The position numbers were made by a program, and so were the translations under genes. 64,000 nt of DNA from Phoronis australis (Eukaryota; Phoronida; Phoronidae): positions 568,940 to 632,939 of the forward strand of contig NMRA01000066.1 of the NCBI GenBank assembly GCA_002633005.1, read 5' to 3'. The notes under the pieces were generated by a model. That model was not told where the DNA came from. It saw only the letters and a list, made by a program, of their open reading frames with translations, and searched no databases. Within the stretch, counting starts at the first letter, position 1. The number at the start of each line of letters is the position of its first letter. Shown in pieces: positions 11,501 to 23,500 of this stretch.

Positions 11501-14500
11501 ATCTCGCTTATAGGCTGAGCTTGTGGTAATAACCTTTTCAGTCACTGGAACATTGTTTACTCTAATAAAAAATTAACTGACCTCCTTGGTTCGGGTGACC
11601 TCGCCTCTTTAAGCAAATTGACCTTTCGTTGACAAGGTTCCCATGTACAACTCTGGACATTGAACTAGTGACTCACTTTTTCATCGTCGCGGCATATGTC
11701 GAACATGTGGGTCAATGAAGGGTGTCCGATACGAGAAAGAAAATACATTTTGCAGACAAATATGCTTACATCATACAAACTGCTTCCAAAATACATACAC
11801 ACATACACACACACGCACGCACACACACATACATACATACATACATACATACATACATACATACATACATACGTACATACATACATACATTCCTATTAGA
11901 TAGCATTAACGTAGTTAAAAAGACCTGAAATTTTAGAAAAATATGTTGAAATGTTGAATTGAAGTACTAGAGATGAAGGAAAGTCGTGTTTTTGTCGAGA
12001 ACAGAGCAGAGGTGTTGTTGGGAGTTACTTAACGAATCTGAAGGATCTCTGCTCACAGTCTTGACCAATGTGATGTCATCTATTACTCCTATCAACATCA
12101 AAAAGTGTAAAAAGATAGCAGTCTCGCAATGACGAACCAGCCTCCCTTTCAGTAACGATAGGACCTCGCTAAAAAGCAAGACTTCGCGAGATTACGTGAG
12201 ATATTGCCGTGCATTTTGAAATGAGAGCACGTGACTTTGACTAGGTTTTAGCTAGGTCCTAGCGTAGGTCCTAGCGTCTGCTGAACGCACGTCGGGTTTA
12301 GTGAAAGTCGAACTGAGCTCTGTTGGAGAACGCATTACTGTATTACGTAACGAGTTCAAGCTGAAACTGTCGGTTGATTATCGCCGTGTTTCCATCCGTG
12401 GATCGAAATACCGTGCTGAGAAACTATTAGAAGTTATCTTTAAAGAAGTGTTCTTAATCTTGCGCCTAATGGAGACAATTTTGCATCATCAGGTAGTGGG
12501 AGCATTAGTCGCAAGCATGAAAATGGTGAATTGTCTGCTTCGCAGCCTCGTGCTGATAGATCATATAACCGTGATTTGTAGGGGTAGGCGCCCCACACTT
12601 CTCAGTTAGTGTGTCTCACTGGAATGTGAACGGGTGGACTAGCAGAAACTGTTTCTTAAGGAAGTTAGTCATTTTTAGTTTAAACTTGATATTGTTTCCC
12701 TGAATAAAACCCATTCATGTGGTAACTATATAATGGATGGTTATGAATAGATTGGAAATATCCATCAAAACTTACATGAAACACCCACGAAAGATTCTGG
12801 CGAAGTGTGTTTATTGATTAAGCAATCCATGTTCAAAAATATGACATTGGATCTATTAAGAAATCGTTTGACGGTAATATTTTAGGCGTTAAATCTGCAG
12901 GCAAACTGTCAGGTGATAGTTTTGTAATTTGTAGTTCTTATTTTCCACTGGAAGGCTCACAATGCAGAAAACATATTGACGAGATGTTCTCTCACTTAGT
13001 CACATAAACTTACGCTTATAACGATGTCGCACACTTCTACATCTGTGGCTGCTGAAATGCAAGAATTGCAGCAAAGCTGAACTTTGAACCTAGCATTGAC
13101 CCAGTAAATCTCTGAGAAGTTTTTGAATTTCAAGTAAAAAATTGGAGATGCCTTGATTGATTTTGTTCAGGATGTAAAATTCGCTGCTCTTTATGGCAGG
13201 ATTTGCTCCGAACTCAACGACTTTACTTCGATATCGGTGCGTGGTGAAGCGGAGGTTGAATATATTTTAATTGGTCATAACAATATTTCTAACTGAACTC
13301 ATTTTTGTGTTCATAGGAAATCAGCTATGATCGATCAACTCGGATTTCAGGATTTGATCGGTCCTTAATGTAAGGTACACGATCATTCAATAATTTCATT
13401 TACATTTAATTTTCGTGATGATACAAATATGTCTGAGAATGAACCTGAAATAGACGTATCTGGTGAGCGAAGAAGTCGAGAATATGATGTTAAAAATGCC
13501 CCTGCTGTATTTGCAAATTCTGGAATATTTAACGAAGAAATTGCAAAGTTGATTGATTCGCTTCTAGTAATGCATGATCAACGAGGATTGATTGATGAAA
13601 ATTATGATACATTTATTAAATTGCTGGTCGATGAACTGGATTCACATTTAAGTAACAAGGATTATTACCTCAGTAGGAAAACAAGAAAACGTCGGCAAAA
13701 TAATAAGCCTTGCTGGAATAACACGAGACACTACCACTGGGTAAATCTTAAACATCAATTTATTCAGAATCAAGAAGATTTTGATAAAAAATAAAATTTT
13801 GCAAGCTTCAATTCCAGATTCATAATGAAGAACGATTAGAAACTCCGAATACAAATAATTCCACTGAATTTTGGCGATATGTTAATAAGCTGGGGCCCAA
13901 TAAACAAAGTGCCATACCTAGAGAAGTCCTAGAGTCTGACAATAGAGTTTGCTCGAACATAAACACTGCCTTACAAAATTGGAAAAATGTCTTTCAAACA
14001 CTATTCCAAAATTATTCAGACGATAACAGTTTTAATGAGATTGTTAGCAAAATGTTACTGACGAACGAAATAATTTAGAAAACTCGTGTAGCGGTGAGGG
14101 CAACGATACATTTCTGTCTTAAATAGTTTTATAAAATTCGAAGAGGTCAGGAAAGTAGGTATGGGTGCAAAAATGGTGGTCAGGAGCAGTTGGTATAGAT
14201 AATATTCCGTACGAGATATTGAAATTTGATAATATTAAATTATTAATGTTGGTGCAGAGAAATTATTGTCCATAGATCAAAAACGTTCATTTGATTACCC
14301 CCGAGAACGATTACACTGCAGAGGAATTAGTTTGTTGTCAAGTATTTATGAAAATTTTCAGCTCTGTGTTGAACAATACCATGGTGATTTTCTGCGTCGC
14401 CAATAATGTTATTGTGGATGAGCAAAATGGTTTCCAGAGTCAGCGCTCTTGTCTTAATCATTTATTTATAATAAGGATTAGAAAGGCTTCACGTCTTTCA

Positions 14501-17500
14501 ACTTTTACGGCATTCATCGATATGAAAAAAAAGGTTTTGACTAGACTAGTCACGAACTCATGTTTTACAAGTTGATAAAAATGGCATCTCAGGACGTATA
14601 TATTCTGCTATTAAAATGATTGACAAAGCCTTCTAAGTTGTATTCGTTTAAACGACACTTTGTCCTGATAATTGTGTCATACAAGGTGATACATTATCTC
14701 CGTCTTTATTTGCATTACATATCAATAATCTGGTATTGCCTACTTCTCGTGTAGCTCCAGTTTAAGATTACTCATCGGATTTCTGTGGGTTCAGAGAATT
14801 CCCGTCCCCTAAAACAATCCAAGTTTCTTTTTAGGTGTTAATAGATTTTGTCCGAATCACGGTTTTAGCGGAGATATGGGTAGGGAACCTCCAATAAATC
14901 GCAGAAATTAATCATAATATGCTTGTGGAATATATTAGTGAATCTGTCAGATAACAGACTTACCAAAAAGATATTTTTATGGGATCACTCCATTGGACTG
15001 CTGACGCCAAGAAAGTTTTACACAAAACACAACAAATCGATTGTTTTTACATTATGTCTACTTGAAATTTAAGCATTGTAAAGGAAAATATTTAGGAACG
15101 TTCCAAAATATTTGGTTTGAAACAATTGTTAATAAGCCATAATTCAGAACATATACCTTGATCAAACTGTCTTTTTCCGGAACCGTGTGCTGGCTTAAAT
15201 CTGTCACGATCAGAAAGATCTCTGTTAGCTCAGTTACGTTAAGAAACTTTTCATATACAAATTGAAACAGGACGGTTTACTAATATTCCTACTAAAGAAT
15301 TTGTACTTGTTATAGCCTAAACTTAATCGAAGATGAATTACATTCATTTTTGTTTTCCCATTACATAATCACCTGAGAAATAATCGTTTCTCTAAAATCG
15401 CAGCTCACAATTTTGACTATTTGAGTGACAATGAAAAGTTCAGGTTAGGTTTCATAACTCTTCTCGCCAAATTGTCAAAATTTGCGAAAGAGGTCTACTT
15501 CAGTAGAAATGAGAGGTTATACTCTACTATTTAAATATGTGTGGTAATGAAAGTGTTAAATAAACCCAAAGGGATGCAAGGTGCATACATATCATTTGAA
15601 TTGTATTGTTGTATTGTTGGAATTGTATTTGCCTCTACAATCAATAATTAACTAACAGACGTCAGACCAGGCAAAACTACGCGAGTGAAAGGCGAATGTA
15701 CGCTCGGGATATTGCTAGCTTTAAACCCTAGCAAAATGGCGGTTCGGAAGTGATTGGTCGGTGAGGTTGGAATATTGAACTATGGGACAGAATTCAACGT
15801 TTCAATTTTTCTCGCCAGAATTGATTTGCGTCTACAGCACGCATGCCCAACTGAGAATTCGTAATGCCAAAGCTCTCGAGTGGTGTTGGTTTGTACACGA
15901 TTCAAAAATACTTCCCGTCTTTGCCTTTATAAATGAGTGAAAACAAAAACTGGTCTTGAACCTTCCATTGTAAACGATAGGAGAGAGAATTCTGATTGGC
16001 CAGTTGGAAATAACGCAACCCAAGCTGGTAGAAAACAGTACTAGTCGTTTATTAATTGCAGAAGTGAATAAGTTTATTGATTAATTGTGACAGCATTTGC
16101 AAATTTGTCACGTGAAATTCCGAGTGTAAAACAAACACGACATTGTTAAAATATTTAACATTGCTAGACAAACAAAGATTCAAATCAAATCTATACCTTG
16201 GGCACCATTTTCACATCGAATACAACGAGGATGCCAATAATACGGCAGTGGTGTGATTGAGCCAATGGAATAAGAATGTACTCGTAAACTTGCAGTTGAG
16301 GGAAAACGAAGCTATATACCATGACAAGCACATAATATTAAGAAGTAAATGTATTGCTACCCTCTTTTTGCATTTTATTTTCAACAAATGGAAGAATGCG
16401 CATCATTAATACATGTACGTGTTCAGCAGGAATGTCCTGGCAATTTGACTCCGTATTGATTGTAGGTATTTTGTCCTCCTCAATGACATGGAACGGACCA
16501 ATTTTGGACAGGTTGGCTAACCCGTCGAAAACTATTTTTGACATTTTTTGCCTGCCGATGTGGCTGTCACTATGAATGATATGTTTGGGAATGGAAGAAG
16601 TTAATTTTAGTCGCTCTAGAAAGGTTTGGTATATTGTTTGAGTCTTTGAGTAACCCGTTGCATTTGCGATTATTGATATTTCTTTCTCAAACATTGTTCC
16701 TTCAGCAAAGGATAACAGATCATAAGATTTACTCTCTTGTGGAGAATTTCTTACGTAGGGATTATGTTTGTTTAATCAACATGTTGGCAGTTAGATTCTG
16801 AAAGAGAAAAGAGAGACAAAGTTACGTTGTCTACATAATTTATATTGTACGCCCACTTAGATCACAAGCAACGTTAAATGACAAAATGGCAAAGAGATTG
16901 GCCAGGAGTTGACATCTCATCATACATAGACACTTTTTCCCAGAATGCACTTTGATTCACACAAGCTTTTTCAGAAAATTTGTTGGTGCTATCAAATGTT
17001 GTCTGGCAACTAATTAGTGTCTCTCAAACATGAAGCAAGTGCGAATGAACTTGGGTCTTTGTGCACTTGTCTGATCGATTGAAAGTGTATTGATTACGTG
17101 GCTCGATTGCAATTAATTAATAATCACAGTAGAGGAAATTTAAGCACCATTACGGCGCATTTGTCAACAGTAACTGGTTTCCATTTGGCCTTGAACATGC
17201 GCCAAACCATAGTTAAAGGTATTTGTCCCTACAAAGTGCAGAAGTAGATTTTGAAAAGCAAAATTGGTTTGGATTTTTTTGTGTTGTTGTCGTTACTATT
17301 TCTTTCGTTTCAAATGATTAAACATCATGCATCATGATAGTCTTACTGGGCCGCATTGCCGCCATTTCAATGTACATTCCATTAGTTTACACATTTACCA
17401 TTTATGCGTTTAGTTTAGATTCCATTTTATCACATTTCACAACTTACAAGACTGAGATTCGCTTTTCTATTATAACGCCATTTTGGATTTTTGGACACAG

Positions 17501-20500
17501 GTAGCGTCATTGTGTATTTTTTATAGGTTTAAATCGCGTCAAAATAACGGCAGACACGTCACCACTAAAATATCTGAATAGCGCACTGTTTTTCATGTAA
17601 TGCTTGAAAGGAAAAAAGCATTTTGCCAAAAATTAACTTGTGTTTTAGCCCAATTACTTTACCAATTACGTCTTATTTCCTACACCGATTTATAAGCCAT
17701 TTTTAGGCTCAGGCACGTCGTTGCGTCAGACCTGACCCATTAATTTGTTTGTCACGCTGGTTAATTTCAACCACCAAAACAAAATATAATCGTCAGTGGA
17801 ATTCCAGGCATTTTAGTGTAACCGATTTCATATTCAAACACAGGATCAAAATTCGATGCCGTTCCTTTGTAAGAGCAAACACGCTATCATGATTGAAAAA
17901 AGTCGATGTGGTGAACAGGAGAACGTGATTTTAGCGGATATAAACCTAAATCCTCAGAAGTTAAATTTAGTTGAAGCTTAAACAGCTTTCTTGGTTTTGT
18001 TTCTACAAGGAAAACGAGACAATAAGGGTCACCTCAGCTTTGGTGGCCATTTTGAATATTCCTTGCGAGTTGCAAACTCCAGAATGGTAACCAAGGAGCT
18101 ACTGAAATCTTGAAATAATTTTCACGCCAACTGCAACCTCGGGCTTCTGTCATCTTTTGGTCATGTGTATCAAACACGACCATTCATGACCAGCAAACAG
18201 ATAACAGAAAGTCCAGCGAATGCATTTTGTCATTTTCTTTTCAGCAGGAACCAGCAAATCGTCAGAGTGCCAGGAATGCGTGAACGGAAAGTGTGAAGAG
18301 TCTGGAAAATGTATATGTGACGACTGTTGGAAAGGAGACTTGTGCACAACGCGAGGTATGATCGAACTAGCATCAATATGTTCACGATTTACCCATCACT
18401 GTCAAAATAACCAGTGCAGCAATTCCCAATTACGAGTCCGTTATTTCTTTGACAGTATGATGAACAACCACATTGATATGCACTGGGATCAAATAAATGG
18501 TTAATTTGCGTGTATAACGGATTTGCTAACTTATGAACATCACTAATTAAGTACATAACGTTTGTACGAAATGCATCAAGTTTTAAGTGAATGGCTTCAA
18601 CGGATGTCATGCTTTATATGTGAGAAAAGTGATATTTCTGATATCTGCTGGCATCTAACCTGCAACCCCCATGGTCGCACTCCGATGCTCTGCTAGCCGC
18701 GGGCCTGAATATAGCAGCGTATTCAAGTGGTAAAAACCCCGGCCTGGATTTCATCAATGTGGCAGACAACCTACAAAAATCCCCAAAACACCTTTCTTCA
18801 GCTGTAAATCGACAACATCTCTTTAATTTGAGTTCGTATTGTTTTACAGAGGCTCCAGAGTTTACCAGCAGCCGGTATGAAGTGGAGTATGTACCGCAAA
18901 CAAAGGGTTTGATCACAGTGGCCAAAGTAAAGTCAAGACCAGAATGCGGCAATGTTTCCTACTTCTTCACCACTGCTAGTAAATATCCACAGTTCGAGGT
19001 CGACTACAAATCGGGCGACATAACCTACATGCTTTCTCATTCACTCCCTTTGGAAGATGTACTCGAGGTCAAGGCTAGTTACCAAGATGGCGACGTGGCA
19101 TCTGCGAAGATTCATTTGATTCAAAAAGAATCTCTTGATGATGGCAGAATTGCTGATGTAAAATCCGAACGTCTCATCGACGGGTCAATCCCTCTGCCAA
19201 AAGGCGACAGAAATGCTCTCGATCACCTGAAACGAAAGCACAACATCAAGAAAAGAAGCATCCATCACGTGTCCAAACGCGCCATTGTAAGTCTCGCACC
19301 CGGAGGAATTTTGAAGCTTGTATGATCGTCCGGTTATCTAGCACATCTAAAAAGATTTTTAATGGCGCAACACGTTTAGGCTGCCACCGCCATCTGGGAA
19401 CAGTTGAAATATCAAGTTTTGGTGTAGAATTGGTGCCTGTGTGGGATAAATGAACGTTTAAGTGGCCATATAACAATTTGTATTGTGGGTAACTACAGTA
19501 CATCGATTTATATTGATATATGTATCTCTGTGGGTGGGAACGTTTCAAGTCAGCTGGCGGAAAGGTCGAAGCGTTTCTAGAAAATGCGATGTGACAAGAA
19601 GTTTTAAGTTACATTATTTGGCTTATGATTTTCAAATCAGTTTAATATGAACTTAAAATGTTTAATAGAATTCTTACTCACTGGTTAGCTACTTACCAAC
19701 TGAGGCACCGTTGCATTCATCCATTTTGAAATATTAGGCTTGGTCAGACTCTGAACTAGTTTGTATCATCGTGACGAGAGCTGAATGAAAGATTCAAAAT
19801 GGCAAAGCTACTCACATGTACCTCAACCCAAGTACAGTTTTCACTCGAACCTTTGAAATGCAGGAACTGACTTCATAATGAAAGAACTAAAGATTACTTA
19901 AGTATATATCTGTAGAGCTCAAACGTTCGAACGGTAGTGGACTAATAGCGTAATGGTCCAGTCTTTGCAATTTTTGGGGTTGCATTCCGAAGACGCAAAG
20001 CACTCATGAAAAACCTAGTTTGATCTCTTGTATTGCACAGCGACATCCTCTAAATTTTTTAGAGAACTTGTGCTTTTGTGAGTTTCTTGCGTCTAATTAA
20101 CGCAGCCTTGGTCACAGACTTATCAAAATAAACAAAATCCGCGTGGTTTCAGGATTCAGTGGCGGATTTGGGGTGACGCAAGGAGAACCAACATCAATTC
20201 TCACAGGAAAACTGTTAGTTCTAAAACCGGCGATGAAGTTTTAATTCGTGTCCGTAAGGGGGACTCTAAAATCCCGAAAATCAATCAAAGTGTCTATTCT
20301 GTATAAAAATGTTACACAATTTTCAGACTGGAAACGGTCTTCCCACTGAGATCACTAACACCCTGGAGAAAACCGGAAGCTTTTCGTCCACCTCAAGTGT
20401 CAAAATCGCAGATATTGTGCCCATGAAGCTGACGATTTGGATGCCAAACTTAGAAACATCCCTCAAGGTAAGCTGTTCGGTAATAGATGTCGTTTTCATA

Positions 20501-23500
20501 ATGTATAAAAACTGAAGTGTGCAAACCATATTAAGGAACAGGAAACGCACGTGCCTCGTCTGCTGCGAAAGGGCCGATTTCCGACATCATATATTCCATA
20601 CTTGTCTGTTTTCGTCCGTAAGAAAACGAATGGTAACTTAGTTGTCAAAAGTTCAGCTGCAGATAATAAACAATTCTAGAAAGAAAATTTGCTGGAAAAA
20701 TTCTTGCACAAAATAACAGATCATTGCCAGTGTCCCTTTTCAGACCAGAATCTAAATTAGAGATTGCCAATTACTTCATCGTGACGAAACCGACATTGCC
20801 ACTATGATGAACTAATGTAATTTATATTTTAAGGCGGAACTGTTCGCTGCCGTGTCCAACGACACCTCTCGGACGGTCATGTCTGTCCTGGACGATGTTA
20901 TTGTTACTATCCCCTCCACCAACTTCGCGACTTACAAGGCCTCCAACACGCCGTATATTGAATACTCATCCTACCATAACAACGGACGGGTAAGCAATGT
21001 CCTGGTGATTAACTTCTGCTAGGAGACAGTGGGGCCTGGTTGATAAGTGCCCGCTTTCTTCACTCGAGGTCGTGGGTTCGAGTCCCACCAGGTCACACTG
21101 CTAAACCCTTGAGTCAGGTTTCTAGCTCCTTAGCTCGGTTTTAACCATATTTTAATAAAGCATAAACATATTTCCAGGTGATCAGTGCAATGGGTCCACA
21201 TGCAAGGCCTGCGCACGTCTGGTACAACGTGTATCAGACCGCTTGCAATTATTCTTTATATATCATTGACTTCTGCATTGATAACGTGATTTCCAGAGTT
21301 TTCAGAATTTTGAAAAAAGTTAGTAATAGTCCATCTAGATTCGCCGAACTTAATGTATATTAAGTAAATCATGGGAAAATTGAGCATTGTAAATAATTAG
21401 GTCATTATCTGAAGATTGTTGTCCAAACTTTCGCCAATTTTCTGTGAAGAGAGATGCATTTTTAAACTGGTGAAATAACAAAATAAAATGCATCATTGAA
21501 CTCGTTTACCAATTCCACAAAATCATTTACGCTTCTCTATAAAAGTTGAAATTTGTACTGAAAATGAAGACAATTCCGAACTAAAACCAACATTTAAAAA
21601 TCTCTGTACACCCCAGATGTGAGTGTTTAAAACACAAAAAGCACAGTTTACTCAATTCACACATTCATTAAAGAACGTCGTTCTCATTTCCAGAATGACA
21701 TGGCCACGGTGAATTTTGGAACCATCAACAACGAGGCAAGCAACTCAGCAGACAAGGCGGAGAGTGAAATAACTATCACGTTCAACGTCATAATTTTGCA
21801 CAGTCAGAACTTCATTAACGGGGACTTGCTTCAGGTCACAACTGGCGTCAAATACGGGACGACTACCACGACGGTTTGGATTGCAGAAGAGGAACTCACG
21901 CCTGTTGTGGACTCATTTGTACGACAAATTTCTTTTAAAATTTTCTTTAAAAGTGGTGTTTAAAATACGACGATCGTATTTTTACATAGCTAACACAAAT
22001 TCCTAGTTTTAATTTGCTTTGTTTTTCATTCGAGTATGGCTTTTTATTACTTGTCTGTTCGCGAATTCGGATGTGTTATTCTTGTATTATCCTAACACGA
22101 TTGTGCAAACACTTTTCGCAGGACTCTGGAGTCACGCCAGTTTTCGCTTTTACTGGCGCCAGCAGCGCCATGGTTGCAACGCCGACGCAGTGGAATCTTA
22201 ATATGACCTTGGCAGATGCCGCCAACAATATCACAGTAGACGTTTTTGCGCCGGTTAACAGTACTAATCTCATGTCGGTGTGTAGTCTAAGCATTAAAAG
22301 CCTAGGTAGGTGTTGAGGAATATATAGAGCTAAACATTTGTTTTCAAAACCATATGAGCCTAGATGTATTAAAATGTACAGTGTGAATTGAGAGAAAACC
22401 ATCGAATGATTCTTCATCCAATCAGTTAAGTTTGAAGATGCCAATGTTGAATTTGACTTCGTGCCTTAAAAAGCTCTCCTTGCATACATCAAAACGAGTA
22501 AAAGTTGTGAAAAGGGGAAAATTATAAGATGTCTAAGCAAATGTTACAAAGAAGGAAAATATTTTGTGGTTGGCTAGTGTGCAAATCATAATTTGGGCCC
22601 GAGAGTAAAGTATCAGTACACCTTCCCCTTTTAACACAAATTCATAACTTTCAAATTCGTGTCTAACTGGTCAGCGTAGAGCGTGCAAATCATTGCTAAC
22701 CCAAAAGTTTCCAAAAGCATTTGCGATTGTATTAGCGTAAATCTCACTATTACTGCTAAAACGGAACATCTTTAAAATCCCACGTTTTGACAAGCATCAA
22801 CAAATATTAAATTTACACCCTCATATGCGTGCTTACAATAGTTAAAAAACTTTTTCTCCAGGCCAAAGCTTCAAGCATTACAACGAAGAAACTATCACCT
22901 CTACTTTGATTGATGGCCAGGCAAGCACCTTGTCAGCGGCCTTTGGATACATTGTTAACACAGGTAAGTTAATGTTAATGTTCTAGGTGTCCACAATTGC
23001 GATGTAAGAAGGCAAAAATCAACAATGGTTCATGTTAACAATAAGACATTAAAAGTTTATTTCCTTGTCTGAAATTTTTGAGACGCACGAAAGAATGGAA
23101 TGTTCACCGTAACTTTACAAAAACTCATCCTGATATGACTGAATTTTCCATCTGGTGGACACAAGCCTGATTGAAGTAGAGTTATGTTATCGTACTTAGA
23201 ATTTCTTTGTGCCAATCATGTGGTATATCAATGCGTGTTGCGGCCAACAGATGGCGCGCTCGTGGTAGTAAATCAAAGAACACATGAATACTTTAACAAT
23301 AGAATACGTCTATTAATTTGCAGCGTTGTGAATTACAAACAATAGATTACATCGAGTTGTGAGACTGACGACTGTTCGAATGAAACGATATATCGTTACA
23401 GGTGAAAGTATTAATCTACAGTGCCACCAGTTACCCGTAGCTACCGCACACGTTAATGTAACACAAGTCGCAACATGAACTGACCCTCTAAAACAATCAC

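Larger units (their letters stand above)
12301..15600 (+). mobile_element. Decayed non-LTR (LINE) retrotransposon with endonuclease and reverse transcriptase remnants
   Basis: Coding remnants lie in order on the + strand but are broken by stops and shifts. An ORF1-like or linker frame lies at 12301-12609. An AP-endonuclease start, VSHWNVNGWTSRN, lies near 12605-12660, and the endonuclease segment FVICSSYFPLEGSQC lies near 12920-12970. A linker frame (13429-13794) contains KPCWNNTRHYHW. A reverse-transcriptase part, VDEQNGFQSQRSC, is followed by FTAFIDMKK (14420-14535), and VIQGDTLSPSLFALHINNLV lies near 14680-14735. The 3' part (about 14820-15600) is repeated at 47084-47930 on the minus strand and ends in TGTATTGTTG-type repeats. 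The style is jockey/CR1-like; the exact clade is not settled. It lies inside intron 1 of gene A and cannot be autonomous. Confidence 0.85.

Noticed and set aside
11665-11903. YVCMYVCMYVC- and IHTYIHTYIHT-type ORFs
   Set aside because: Translations of the CATA/CACA microsatellite in several frames.
12301-12609. 102-codon ORF as a host gene
   Set aside because: Directly precedes the AP-endonuclease remnant VSHWNVNGW and fits the 5' part of the decayed LINE.
15669-16030. Possible match between 15669-16030 and 41640-41960 as another repeat family
   Set aside because: Shared words are few and short (GGAATATT-TGAA-TATGG); not convincing without an alignment.
18759-19325. 188-codon ORF read as one continuous gene
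   Set aside because: The part before 18850 is intron (acceptor TTTTACAG) and the part after 19286 is intron (donor GTAAGT); gene B shows the same borders.
19910-20090. Another tRNA-derived SINE or tRNA gene (GGGGTTGCATTCC, TAGCGTAATGG)
   Set aside because: Box-like words are too degenerate, and no second copy was found in the window.
21040-21100. Functional tRNA gene
   Set aside because: B-box present but no complete cloverleaf or acceptor stem, and a second copy with the same long non-tRNA tail at 44541 marks it as a SINE.
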